Positions 23,032-30,238 are shown, counted from the first letter of the stretch. The stretch is DNA of 33,080 nt from Bordetella parapertussis (GCA_945878355.1 CAMCTC010000046.1:1-33080); one strand, 5' to 3'. Notes: generated by a model not told the origin, from the letters alone. Numbers and translations are program-made.

Positions 23032-23671
23032 TCAATCGGCGTCGACCCCTGCCGACTTGATCACCTGCCCCCCGGCGCTCGGTCTGCTGCTTCAGCCAAC
23101 TGCTCGGGCTTTCGGGTGTGAGCTTGGCATCGGGCACGATCTCGGCGCCGAGCTTGGCCATCCGAGCCCTGAACAACGGATCTCTCGCCGGGCTGGTGCC
23201 CTGGTAGGCCACAGTGGTCAGGTCCACCCCCACCGCCTGGCGGTACACCATGCCACACAGTTGCGAGACCGCGCCCAGCCCGGCATGGGCCAGGGTGACC
23301 TTGTCGCCCCGGGACTTGAGGTAGATCAGCAGTTCGGGCAGGGACTTGGCCGGCAAGCCCTTGCGCCCGATCAGCGTCATCGGCACGTCCACCACCTGGC
23401 CGACGAACTCGAAGTCGGTCAGCGGGTCGTAGGGCAGCTGGCGATAGAGCGCCGGCGCGGCGGCCATGCCTTTGTGGTGGATCAGCAAGGTGGTGCCGTC
23501 GGGCGCTGCGCGCGCCACCAGGCCGGTGGGCCTCCCCGCGGCGAAGGGCACGACCAGGACGATGGGACGCATCGGGGTGACCTGCGACCAGGCCAGGCTG
23601 GCCACCGGGCCACCGGGCCAGCGAGCACGGCGAGTGCAGCCAGTGAGCCAAGCCGCGAACGAACAATCAAG
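23032..23671 (-). pseudogene. Decayed TctC/Bug substrate-binding protein gene
   Basis: Bug-family pieces are recognisable: a signal-like start (LIVRSRLGSLAALAVLAG), VTPMRPIVLVVPFAAG, APDGTTLLIHHKGMAAAPAL, YRQLPYDPLTDFEFVGQV, VYRQAVGVDLTTVAYQGTSP and the end AKLGAEIVPDAKLTPE. Two frameshifts are visible. An 8-bp tandem duplication (CCACCGGG twice, 23602-23617) breaks the signal peptide from the body, and an extra G in a six-base run (23068-23073) shifts the last residues, which would otherwise read VIKSAGVDAD then stop. Two internal deletions (after FAAG, and after GTSP) shorten the protein to about two thirds of normal. It cannot produce a working receptor. Confidence 0.85.
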
Positions 23672-23819
23672 GACAGACTCCCTCGGAAGGCAAACAAGTT
23701 TGCGCGCCGGCGCCGTTGGCCAGCACCCTTGAAACGCCGTTCGGCCTGACCCCACCGCATCGCGCGGCTCGCCGTGCTTTCCGGAGGGTCCGGCCCTGCG
23801 CCACCGCCAGCCGCCGGCT

Positions 23820-24479
23820 TGCCCACATCGCGCCAACACGCGGATTGTTCGCAACGGCAGTGCCGGCGGCTTGCAACGCTTCAAGTGCCGGGCTTGCCAA
23901 CGCACGTTCAACGCACTGAGCAAGACGCCGTTGGCCTGGTTGCGGAACAAGGCCAAGTGCTTGCAACAAAAGGCGCTGGGCCGGGGGCTGATCGTTCGTT
24001 TGGCTTCGGCAGAGTTGGGAGTGGCGCCCTCGACGGCGTTTCGCTGGCGCCACCGCTTCTTGCAACTGACCCAGCCGGTCAAGGCGCTGGTGCTCACCGG
24101 CGTGGTCGAGGCCGACGAGACCTTCTTTCTGCGCTCCAGTATGGGCCAGCACCCGGGCCGTGCTCCTCGCAAGCGTGGAGGCCATGCGCCGCGCAAGTGC
24201 CGCGGCGAGGACCTGATTCCCGTCCTGGTCGCCCGCGATCGTTCCGCAGCGACGGCCGACTTTCTGCTGGAGGCGGTCTCCAAGAAGTGCCTGAGCGAGG
24301 CTCTCAGCCCGCGCGTCAAAGCCGACGCCATTCTTTGCACGGATCGCTCGGCAGCGATGGCCGCGACCGCCAACGCGTGTCACGGCAGGCTCAAGGGCTG
24401 GATGTATCGCTTCAGAGGGGTGGCCACGTCGTATCTGGAAAGCTACCCGGGATGATTCCGCGCGCTCGACCGGGCCTGA
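23820..24479 (+). pseudogene. IS1595/ISXO2-like transposase, damaged
   Basis: The frame has an N-terminal zinc-ribbon half (CPHRANTRIVRNGSAG, then FKCRACQRTFNALS), a helix-turn-helix (LGVAPSTAFRWRHRFLQ), the DDE-type catalytic part VVEADETFFLRSS, and ILCTDRSAAMAATA. It then jumps to HGRLKGWMYRFRGVATSYLE, so a stretch of about 40 residues between the second Asp and the C-terminal helices is missing. The end YLESYPG is followed by TGA in place of the usual Trp, and the frame continues as FRALDRA. The upstream part of the zinc ribbon has no clear start codon. IS1595-family elements use cut-and-paste or replicative movement; this copy is inactive. A second fragment lies at 25466-25715. Confidence 0.85.
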
Positions 24480-24560
24480 CCAGTCGCTCAAGGGGGGCGC
24501 CAACGGCAAGAATCGACTCACATCGAAGAAGTGTGTAGACTTTCGCACAAGGAGTCACAC

Positions 24561-24764
24561 ATGGCTACAAATCTCGCAATCGATCCAGCCCTTCTTGACC
24601 GAGCCGTTCAAGTCAGTGGTGAACGCACGAAGAAGGCCACGGTAACCAAAGCCCTACAAGAGTTCATCGCGCGCCGCGAGCAACGGCGCGTAGCCGATCT
24701 ACTCGGCAAACTGGAGTGGGATCAGTCATTCGACTACAAAGCTGAACGGTCTCGTCCCAAATGA
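24561..24764 (+). CDS. vapB: VapB-type antitoxin
   Basis: This 67-residue protein (MATNLAIDPALLDRAVQVSG) belongs to the VapB antitoxins with an N-terminal DNA-binding segment (beta strand plus helix, ERTKKATVTKALQEFIAR) and a C-terminal toxin-wrapping tail (LGKLEWDQSFDYKAERS). AAGGAG lies about seven bases before the ATG. It overlaps vapC by four bases (ATGA). It binds and inhibits the PIN RNase VapC and represses the pair's own promoter. The module lies right after the damaged transposase and before an attC-like site, typical of TA modules carried on cassettes. Confidence 0.9.
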   Translation: MATNLAIDPALLDRAVQVSGERTKKATVTKALQEFIARREQRRVADLLGKLEWDQSFDYKAERSRPK

Positions 24765-25183
24765 CGCTGCTCGTTGATACAAGCGTTTGGTCCCTGGCCC
24801 TTCGTCGGGATATTGAAGCTACCGAACCTGAGGTGCAAGAGCTCAAGGACGCCTTGTTCGGCTCAAACCTTGTAGTCACTACAGGCCTGGTCCTTCAGGA
24901 ACTATTGCAAGGGTTCTCGGGTGCCAAAGCCCAGGCTCAGATCATCGAACGCTTTGCCGCATTGCCTTTGCTGCAACCCGATCGAGATGATCACATCGGT
25001 GCGGCAGTCCTGCGAAATGCATGTCGCCAAGCGGGCATTCAGATCGGCACTATTGATGCACTGCTTGCACAACTCGCCATCCGGCACGGTCTGACGCTCC
25101 TCACCACAGACAAAGACTTCACGCATGCGGCCAAGCACTGCGCGCTTCGCGTTTGGCCCGCTAAGGAGCGGGCGATGCGGTGA
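24761..25183 (+). CDS. vapC: VapC PIN-domain toxin (RNase)
   Basis: This 140-residue PIN-domain protein starts at the ATG overlapping vapB. The first catalytic Asp is in TLLVDTSVWSLAL, with the acidic residue in VLQELLQGF and IGTIDALLAQLAIRHG, and the final acidic site TTDKDF. VapC toxins are magnesium-dependent endoribonucleases that cut tRNA or rRNA when VapB is degraded. All acidic positions are present, so it may be active. The pair is complete and in the usual antitoxin-first order, unlike the PIN module at 27290-27951. The stop sits at the first bases of an attC-like hairpin. Confidence 0.92.
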   Translation: MTLLVDTSVWSLALRRDIEATEPEVQELKDALFGSNLVVTTGLVLQELLQGFSGAKAQAQIIERFAALPLLQPDRDDHIGAAVLRNACRQAGIQIGTIDALLAQLAIRHGLTLLTTDKDFTHAAKHCALRVWPAKERAMR

Positions 25184-25240
25184 TGCCCTTCAATCGAGAG
25201 GCTGTGCTAAAGCATGCCTCTCATTTCAAACGTTAGGCAT
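25183..25240. repeat. attC-like integron recombination site, degenerate
   Basis: The 58-base stretch after vapC has matching outer ends ATGCC/GGCAT, perfect inner arms GAGAGGC (25196-25202) and GCCTCTC (25216-25222), and ends in GTTAGGC (25232-25238), the attC core recombination sequence. TTTCAAAC precedes it, as in attC L boxes. The other core (GCCCTTC) is a poor match to RYYYAAC, so it is degenerate. This would make vapBC one gene cassette and the next small gene the following cassette. Confidence 0.5.
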
Positions 25241-25267
25241 CTATTTCATGAAGGAGACTCGGTACCA

Positions 25268-25465
25268 ATGAACACAAAAATATGGCTGTTCATATCTCTC
25301 ATTCTGGCTCTATCCATGTTTGGCGGTATGGCTCACGCTGCCGATGAAGAGGCCGACTGGCTCGTTGAGCAATGTAAGTCAGCAATTACCTTCTCAGGCC
25401 CGCTGGCTCCAGAACCCATGGGTGCAATGAACATGGGGTTCTATTTTGGGCTCTTTGCGCGTTAG
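25268..25465 (+). CDS. Small secreted protein of unknown function
   Basis: The ATG at 25268 has GAAGGAG about twelve bases upstream and gives 65 residues. A clear signal peptide (MNTKIWLFISLILALSMFGG, ending AHA/ADEE near residue 24) is followed by a short acidic mature part with one cysteine (WLVEQCKSAITF) and a Met/Gly-rich end. The frame stops just where an IS1595 fragment begins, so the protein may be shortened by that insertion. It starts 28 bases after the attC-like core, where a cassette gene would be expected. No family was recognised. Confidence 0.55.
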   Translation: MNTKIWLFISLILALSMFGGMAHAADEEADWLVEQCKSAITFSGPLAPEPMGAMNMGFYFGLFAR

Positions 25466-25715
25466 TTCGTGATGACTCACGCCATGATCCACTGCCGTGT
25501 CAGACTTGGCTTCGTGGCCCCGTGTTGCGGGCTTTCGGAGCCTGCGATCGATGCGGGAGAACTGAAGCGTTGGCTGGCGTCGGTGGCGCGGCTGACGCCG
25601 GCCCAGAAGGCCGATTTCCTCAAGTTCTTTGCACAGATGGCTCGGCAGCGATGGCGGCGACCGCCAAGGAAATGGGCGTGCACCACGAAGCCATGAATCT
25701 GAGTGCAGGCGGAAT
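25466..25715 (+). pseudogene. Second IS1595-type transposase fragment
   Basis: Two pieces of an IS1595-type transposase are joined here. The first encodes the N-terminal part (EPAIDAGELKRWLASVARLT, then PAQKADFLKFF). The second, in the next frame, encodes LCTDGSAAMAATAKEMGVHH then EAMNLSAGG, the region after the second catalytic Asp. About 35 bases around 25627-25663 closely match 24336-24372 of the first fragment. The zinc ribbon and first Asp are missing, so it is an internal deletion derivative and cannot act. It holds part of the region the fragment at 23820 lacks. Confidence 0.7.
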
Positions 25716-25726
25716 GTTGCCTTTAC

Positions 25727-26539
25727 TTACTTCTGTTTCGCAGTCCGTGCCAGCAGCACCGGTGACGTCTGGAAATCGATCCAGCCGGTATCGATACCTG
25801 CGCTGTAACCGTCATCCACCGGCAGATCAACACCGTTCACCCAGCGTGGACCAAAGAGCAACATCTCGATTGCTTCCGCAACCTCATCAGGCGTTGCGGC
25901 GCGGCCGGTCTGGGCGTTGGTCCAATCACTTTGCGCCTTGCCCATCAACGCTTCAAACTGAGGGGTGAGGGGAGTATCAATGCCGCCGGGGCTGACGCAG
26001 TTGATGCGTGTTGACTTGCCGGCATGTCTCTGCGCCTCCTGCAAGGTAAAGGCGGTCACGCAGCGTTTGGAAAAGGTATAGGGGTCGCGGGCAAAACCCT
26101 CGCGATTGGCTTCACACCACGCCAGTCCCTCTGCCATTGAAGGCGTCGCCAGCAGTGGCTGGATCCGATCCAGGCGGCCTTTCCAGTCGCGCCCGGCAAT
26201 GGACGAGACGCTGACGATACTGCCTTGCTGCGTGAGTCGATTGGTCAGTTCCTGCGTCAGCAGGCGCAAGCCGAGAAAATTCACAGCGACTACCCTGGTC
26301 GGATCGGTTGCGCGGGCGATGCCGGCCACGTTCACCAATCCATCGACGGCATCCGGAATCAAGGCAAGCGCAGTGGTGATCGAAGACTCGACCGCGAGAT
26401 CACAGTGGACGAATGCACCGACGGCAGACGGTGGGGCATTGACGTCCAGATTGATGACCTGGTGGCCGGCGCCGACAAGCCGGCACACCAATGCATAGCC
26501 GACGCCCGAAGAGCCGCCGGTGATAACCAGTGTTTTCAT
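25727..26539 (-). CDS. Short-chain dehydrogenase/reductase (SDR)
   Basis: This 270-residue protein is a classical SDR: cofactor motif TGGSSGVGYAL at the N-terminus, DL (residues 47-48) and the NVAG-like loop (VNVAGIAR), catalytic Ser in VSSIAGRDW and the YTFSK pair (Y-x-x-x-K). VSPGGIDTPLTPQFE and FGPRWVNGVDLPVDDGY complete the fold. The layout, with a long insertion between the Ser and Tyr motifs and DGLVNVAGI with VVAVNFLGL, resembles the 3-alpha-hydroxysteroid dehydrogenase/carbonyl reductase group of Comamonas. The substrate is unknown. It stands alone, converging on the IS1595 fragment. Confidence 0.88.
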   Translation of the reverse strand: MKTLVITGGSSGVGYALVCRLVGAGHQVINLDVNAPPSAVGAFVHCDLAVESSITTALALIPDAVDGLVNVAGIARATDPTRVVAVNFLGLRLLTQELTNRLTQQGSIVSVSSIAGRDWKGRLDRIQPLLATPSMAEGLAWCEANREGFARDPYTFSKRCVTAFTLQEAQRHAGKSTRINCVSPGGIDTPLTPQFEALMGKAQSDWTNAQTGRAATPDEVAEAIEMLLFGPRWVNGVDLPVDDGYSAGIDTGWIDFQTSPVLLARTAKQK

Positions 26540-26786
26540 GGATACCTGACCTCATGGATGTGGATCGCTTCTGTTTATTCTCGCACGCAAGCGTGACGCG
26601 TCCGAAGCCTGGCGACCAAGGAAAAACCATTGCTCAGCCGAGGCAAAGGCGTATCAACGGGCTCGACGCTTGTTTTCCTGTGGAGGGAGAGCAGTCGCAG
26701 TCGTAATGCGAGGAAGTTGGTGGTCTCGCAGCGCTGAAGTATTCCCCTTGATCGGTCATTTGAACCAGAAAACGGGTGAGCATTCC

Positions 26787-26942
26787 ATGGGCAAGCACTA
26801 CGGTTTCGTGCACTTCTTTCCTTTTCTGTTCAGAAACAGCCGTCTGCTGGTCGGGTGGCTCGCGCTGATAACCTCGATCGGTTTGCCGGCGGCGGGGTAC
26901 GCAGCCGACAACGCGCCCAAGGCCAGTACCGCGCTTGGTTTG
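26787..26942 (+). pseudogene. N-terminal membrane/signal fragment joined to the EAL relic
   Basis: From an ATG at 26787 the frame reads MGKHYGFVHFFPFLFRNSRL then LVGWLALITSIGLPAAGYAA and DNAPKAS. This is a signal-anchor-like start of an envelope protein, after which the frame runs into EAL-gene DNA in the wrong frame. It is probably the 5' remnant of a gene cut by deletion. The parent family cannot be named. Confidence 0.4.
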
Positions 26943-27247
26943 ACACTGATCTGGCCATGCGCGCCCGCCACGGCGAGATGCAGTGAGCCACCCGGCTGGA
27001 GCAAGCCATCGACGAGAACCGTTTCGTGCGCTATGCGCAACGAATTCGGGCGCTGACGTCAGACCCTTCAGGCCTGCATGCGAAAGTGTTGCTTCGGATA
27101 GTGGACGCCGCTGGCCGCGTGATCCCGCCGGGCGCCTTCCTGCCTGCCGCCGAACGCTTTCATCTGATGGCGCGCGGCGAGGTCATCGCCCGCAGTCTCG
27201 GCCGCGACATGCAGGCCGATGGGGTGCGCGAGCGCGTCGCGATTTGA
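26943..27247 (+). pseudogene. EAL-domain gene fragment fused in frame to the UrtE tail
   Basis: The frame encodes DLAMRARHGEMQ, a TGA stop at 26984-26986 where related proteins have Trp, then ATRLEQAIDENRFVRYAQRI and IPPGAFLPAAERFHL. This is the linker and start of a GGDEF-EAL cyclic-di-GMP phosphodiesterase. At 27165 it joins, in frame, the copied UrtE C-terminus (ARGEVIARSLGRDMQADGV). The EAL signature, the metal sites and the rest of the domain are missing, so no phosphodiesterase activity is possible. The junction marks the right border of the island. Confidence 0.8.
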
Positions 27248-27547
27248 TAGCCCCACATCAGCCGTGACGCGGCCACCGCCCGACGGCTATCAGGCCTCGT
27301 CTTCTTTGCGCGGGGCTTGGCCGCCGCTGCGGCTCATCAGCTGGCCAAAGGCTTCCAAGTCGGCTCTGGCGATGCGTTCGGCGAAATAGGTTTCGGCCTG
27401 CATGATGGCCAGCTTCTCGGCCACCGCGATGCTGACGAACTGGTTGATGCTGATGCCGTCCTGCTTGCTCAGGCGCTCGATGCCAGCGCGGATCGATCGG
27501 GGAAGTCTCAGGGGGTAGGTGCTCAGTTCGGTCATGACAGACTCCGC
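27165..27547. repeat. Right 383-bp direct repeat (urtE tail plus antitoxin gene)
   Basis: This is the gap-free partner of 16542-16924. Here only the last 27 codons of urtE are present, fused to the EAL relic, whereas the antitoxin gene continues into its intact toxin gene. The left copy has the opposite arrangement. Together they fit an insertion of about 10.2 kb into one ancestral urtE-antitoxin-toxin locus with duplication of the target region. Confidence 0.9.
27290..27535 (-). CDS. Ribbon-helix-helix (CopG-like) antitoxin, paired with PIN toxin
   Basis: This 81-residue copy differs from the one at 16667-16912 by three residues (Ser for Cys in QFVSIAV, Gly for Asp in EAFGQLM, Lys for Glu in PRKEDEA). 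Its start codon overlaps the stop of the PIN toxin gene (ATGA on the minus strand), so the toxin is translated first. It is a likely DNA-binding antitoxin. The near-identical second copy means two antitoxin genes serve one toxin gene in this window. Its 3' end lies 42 bases from the urtE relic. Confidence 0.82.
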   Translation of the reverse strand: MTELSTYPLRLPRSIRAGIERLSKQDGISINQFVSIAVAEKLAIMQAETYFAERIARADLEAFGQLMSRSGGQAPRKEDEA

Positions 27548-27951
27548 AAGAATGGACCGGGCAAGGACAGTTGCAGCCCGAAACGGTGGGCTGCGTTCGA
27601 AAAATTCTTTTGGTTGAAGCTCAGCAATACATCAGCGCCGGCGTTGACTGCAGCCTCCAGCACCAGTTCGTCGCCCGGATCACGCAACTGGGGTCGCCAT
27701 CTGAAGTGGATCGGTACCGGCTCAACCAGCTTGGCCATGGCGTCCAGGAAGATTCCGATCTGATGTGAGCTCAAACCGGCGGCTTCAGCATGTTCCGGAC
27801 GCTGGCAGACGGCTTCGTATTTGGTGAACAGACTGACGCTGGCAGCCAGCCGGAGTTGGCCCAGACGCACGCGTCTCAACAAGGCCGCTGAAGCCCCTGT
27901 CGGGCTGCGCAGCGCAGCCACGACGACATCCGTGCCCATCACCATCAACAT
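27532..27951 (-). CDS. PIN-family toxin (PIN_3 type), toxin-first TA module
   Basis: Up to 139 residues, with ATGs at 27951, 27945 and 27939. The N-terminal TDVVVAALRSPTGASAALL is the PIN_3 pattern, with the first catalytic Asp. RPEHAEAAGLSSHQI follows, and DPGDELVLEAAVNAGADVLL holds the central acidic residues. The last motif reads LLSFNQKNF, where an acidic residue is more usual, so activity may be altered. It directly precedes the ribbon-helix-helix antitoxin and overlaps it by four bases, the reverse of the usual order but typical for this PIN subgroup. The right border of the 383-bp repeat lies just inside its 3' end. Confidence 0.82.
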   Translation of the reverse strand: MLMVMGTDVVVAALRSPTGASAALLRRVRLGQLRLAASVSLFTKYEAVCQRPEHAEAAGLSSHQIGIFLDAMAKLVEPVPIHFRWRPQLRDPGDELVLEAAVNAGADVLLSFNQKNFSNAAHRFGLQLSLPGPFLRSLS

Positions 27952-28060
27952 AGTTTATGGTGTCACCGGCGATGAGGGTTTCTTGGTCTCTTAGGCCTGT
28001 AGGACGCGCCGCTGCCGGGTCCATGGAGGCGAGTTGCAGACCAAGCCTAGACTCGGCTGC

Positions 28061-29401
28061 ATGACGCCCACCCCATCGACACCTTCTGTTTCAACGCCGT
28101 CCCTGCGGGTCGCGATCATCGGTGGCGGCCCTGCCGGTCTGATGGCCGCCGAGGTTTTGCTGCAAGCTGGCGCCAGCGTCGACCTGTACGACGCGATGCC
28201 CTCGGTGGGCCGCAAGTTCTTGCTCGCCGGCAAGGGTGGCCTGAACCTGACGCACAGCGAGGCGTTCGAGCCTTTCGTCGGCCGTTACGCCGAGCGCGCG
28301 GCCCAGGTCGCTTGTTGGCTTTCGGCCTTCAGCCCGCAGGATTTGCGCGATTGGGCTTCAGGCCTGGGCATCAAGACTTTTGTCGGCAGCTCGGGCCGGG
28401 TGTTTCCGGCCGAGATGAAGGCTGCGCCGCTGCTGCGGGCCTGGCTGCACCGCTTGCGTGGCGATGGACTGCGGCTGCACATGCGCCACCGCTGGCTGGG
28501 CTGGACTGACGCTGATGCGCCCACGCTGTTGCGCTTTGCCACACCGCAGGGCGAGCAGGTGCTGCAGGCCGACGCGGTGGACGCGGTGGATGCGGTGGAT
28601 GCGGTGGTGCTGGCGCTGGGCGGCGCGAGCTGGCCCCAGCTTGGCAGCGACGGCGCCTGGGCGCCCGGGCTGGCGGCGCGCGGCGTCGACCTGGCGCCGC
28701 TGCAGCCGGCCAACTGCGGTTTCGACGTCGCTTGGAGCCCTTATTTCGCCCAGCGTTTTGCCGGCGCGCCGATGAAGACGGTGCGGCTGTATTTCGACGA
28801 TGGCCAGGACCAGGCCTTCGACCGCCAGGGCGAGTTTGTCGTCACCGCCGGCGGCGTCGAGGGAAGCCTGGTGTACGCCGCCTCGGCGCGGCTGCGCGAC
28901 GCGATTGCCCGCGACGGCCACGCCACCGTGCTGCTCGACCTGCTGCCCGGGCGTAGCGTGGCGCAGATCGGCGCGGCGCTGGCCAAGGGTCGCGGCGCGC
29001 GGTCCTTGCCCAACCATCTGAAAGAGCATGCCGGGCTCGACGGCGTCAAGGCTGCGCTGCTGCGCGAGACCTTGAGCGCCGAGCAATTGGCGGCCCGGGT
29101 GGCCACCGACCCGTTGGGGCTCGCCGCCGACCTCAAGGCCTGGCCGCTGCGGCTGACCGCGGCCAGACCGATCGCCGAGGCCATCAGCAGTGCCGGCGGC
29201 GTTCGCTTCGAGGCGCTGGACGAGCACGCGATGCTCAAAGCCTTGCCGGCGGTGTTCTGTGCCGGCGAGATGATCGACTGGGAAGCGCCCACCGGCGGTT
29301 ACCTGCTCAGCGCCAGCCTGTCCAGCGGCCGCGCTGCGGCGGCCGGCGTGCTGGCCTGGGCGCTGCGCTCCGCCTTGGTCGACCCGGTCGACCCGGTCTG
29401 A
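28061..29401 (+). CDS. HI0933-family FAD-dependent flavoprotein (TIGR03862 type)
   Basis: The ATG at 28061 gives 446 residues. A dinucleotide fold VAIIGGGPAGLMAAEVLLQA (about residues 16-35) is followed by the HI0933 signature GRKFLLAGKGGLNLTHSE, then VFPAEMKAAPLLRAWL, LALGGASWPQLGSDGAW, FVVTAGGVEGSLVYA and a C-terminal FCAGEMIDWEAPTGGYLLSA, where the flavin is held. The family's function is unknown; it is an NAD(P)/FAD oxidoreductase. A run of four GACGCGGTG-like 9-mers (28571-28606) encodes DAVDAVDAVDAV just before VVLALGG. The gene converges on ureD with six bases between stops. Confidence 0.9.
   Translation: MTPTPSTPSVSTPSLRVAIIGGGPAGLMAAEVLLQAGASVDLYDAMPSVGRKFLLAGKGGLNLTHSEAFEPFVGRYAERAAQVACWLSAFSPQDLRDWASGLGIKTFVGSSGRVFPAEMKAAPLLRAWLHRLRGDGLRLHMRHRWLGWTDADAPTLLRFATPQGEQVLQADAVDAVDAVDAVVLALGGASWPQLGSDGAWAPGLAARGVDLAPLQPANCGFDVAWSPYFAQRFAGAPMKTVRLYFDDGQDQAFDRQGEFVVTAGGVEGSLVYAASARLRDAIARDGHATVLLDLLPGRSVAQIGAALAKGRGARSLPNHLKEHAGLDGVKAALLRETLSAEQLAARVATDPLGLAADLKAWPLRLTAARPIAEAISSAGGVRFEALDEHAMLKALPAVFCAGEMIDWEAPTGGYLLSASLSSGRAAAAGVLAWALRSALVDPVDPV
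28571..28606 (+). repeat. 9-bp tandem repeat inside the flavoprotein gene
   Basis: Four in-frame copies of a 9-mer (GACGCGGTG twice, GATGCGGTG twice) encode Asp-Ala-Val four times. Related proteins usually show one such unit (ADAVVLALGG), so this is a local expansion that keeps the frame and would vary by slippage in steps of three residues. Confidence 0.85.
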
Positions 29402-29407
29402 ACCCGG

Positions 29408-30238
29408 TCAAGTCCGCCAGACCCTGGGCGGGCAGGCTGGCAACCCCCAGTGCAGCTGACGCCAGCTCGCCCACACCGATTGCAACAAAGCCATCACCGG
29501 CTCGACCCGGTGGCCGAGCGCACGCAAGACCAGCAGTGAGGGATCGGGCGCGCTGACGCCTGCGGTCGTGGGCAGCGCGCTGGTGTCGATCAGCGCGCGG
29601 GCGCTGTCGATCAGCTGTTCGCTGCGCTCGCGACCCAAGGGCACGCCGTCGGCCAGCCACATCGTGGCGATCACCGAATGACCAGCCAGCCCCAGCTTCG
29701 AGTCCATCAGCAGCCGGTCGCTGCCGTCGATGCGGCCGCGCTCGAGCCAGACGCCTGGCAGCGACAACTGCTGCAGGAACGACCCTGCATCGAAGGGCTC
29801 ACCGGCCGCCGGCAGCCCGAGTGCGAGCAAGTCCCAGCCGATCATCTGCGCGCCCGGCGCGAGCGCAAAGCGCAGCCGGTTCTCGACCAGACAGCGGCGG
29901 TAGGCGATGGACTCTTGCGGCAACCACTCCAGCCGCGCGCCGTCGGCCAGCGAGGCCTGCACTTGCTGCACCGCGAGCGGGCCGGCGCTTCGGTAGAAGC
30001 GGGTTGCAGCGGGCGTGGTGATCAACGCATGGCTGCCGGGGGTCAGCGTCGCGTCGAGTTCTAGCAGGTCGCCGCCGACGATGCCGCCGGGCGGGTGCAC
30101 CAGCACATGGTGGCACACCGCGTCGCCCTCGGGGTAGAGCCGCTGCAGCACGCGCTGCGGCCCATGGTGGCGGTCGAGCGCGATGGTGCGCCCGGCCTTG
30201 CTGCTGTAATCGAGTTGAAGGTGGCCTTGCCAGCCCAT
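29408..30238 (-). CDS. ureD: Urease accessory protein UreD
   Basis: UreD (UreH) binds apo-urease with UreF and UreG and helps insert the nickel centre. The ATG at 30238 with AGGGG upstream gives 276 residues, a normal length; a TTG at 30256 is less likely. Motifs are GHLQLDYSSKAGRTIALDRH, YPEGDAVCHHVLVHPPGGIV, GGDLLELDATLTPGSHALI, TTPAATRFYRS and a C-terminal DPSLLVLRALGHRVEPVMALL. No other urease gene is in the window, and ureD is inverted relative to urtABCDE. In related genomes ureD usually follows urtE, so the island and an inversion may have separated them. It converges on the flavoprotein gene. Confidence 0.93.
   Translation of the reverse strand: MGWQGHLQLDYSSKAGRTIALDRHHGPQRVLQRLYPEGDAVCHHVLVHPPGGIVGGDLLELDATLTPGSHALITTPAATRFYRSAGPLAVQQVQASLADGARLEWLPQESIAYRRCLVENRLRFALAPGAQMIGWDLLALGLPAAGEPFDAGSFLQQLSLPGVWLERGRIDGSDRLLMDSKLGLAGHSVIATMWLADGVPLGRERSEQLIDSARALIDTSALPTTAGVSAPDPSLLVLRALGHRVEPVMALLQSVWASWRQLHWGLPACPPRVWRT

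Noticed and set aside
22940..24373. A single 477-codon minus-strand gene
   Set aside because: It mixes a decayed tctC with the antisense of the transposase fragment; no single protein family covers it.
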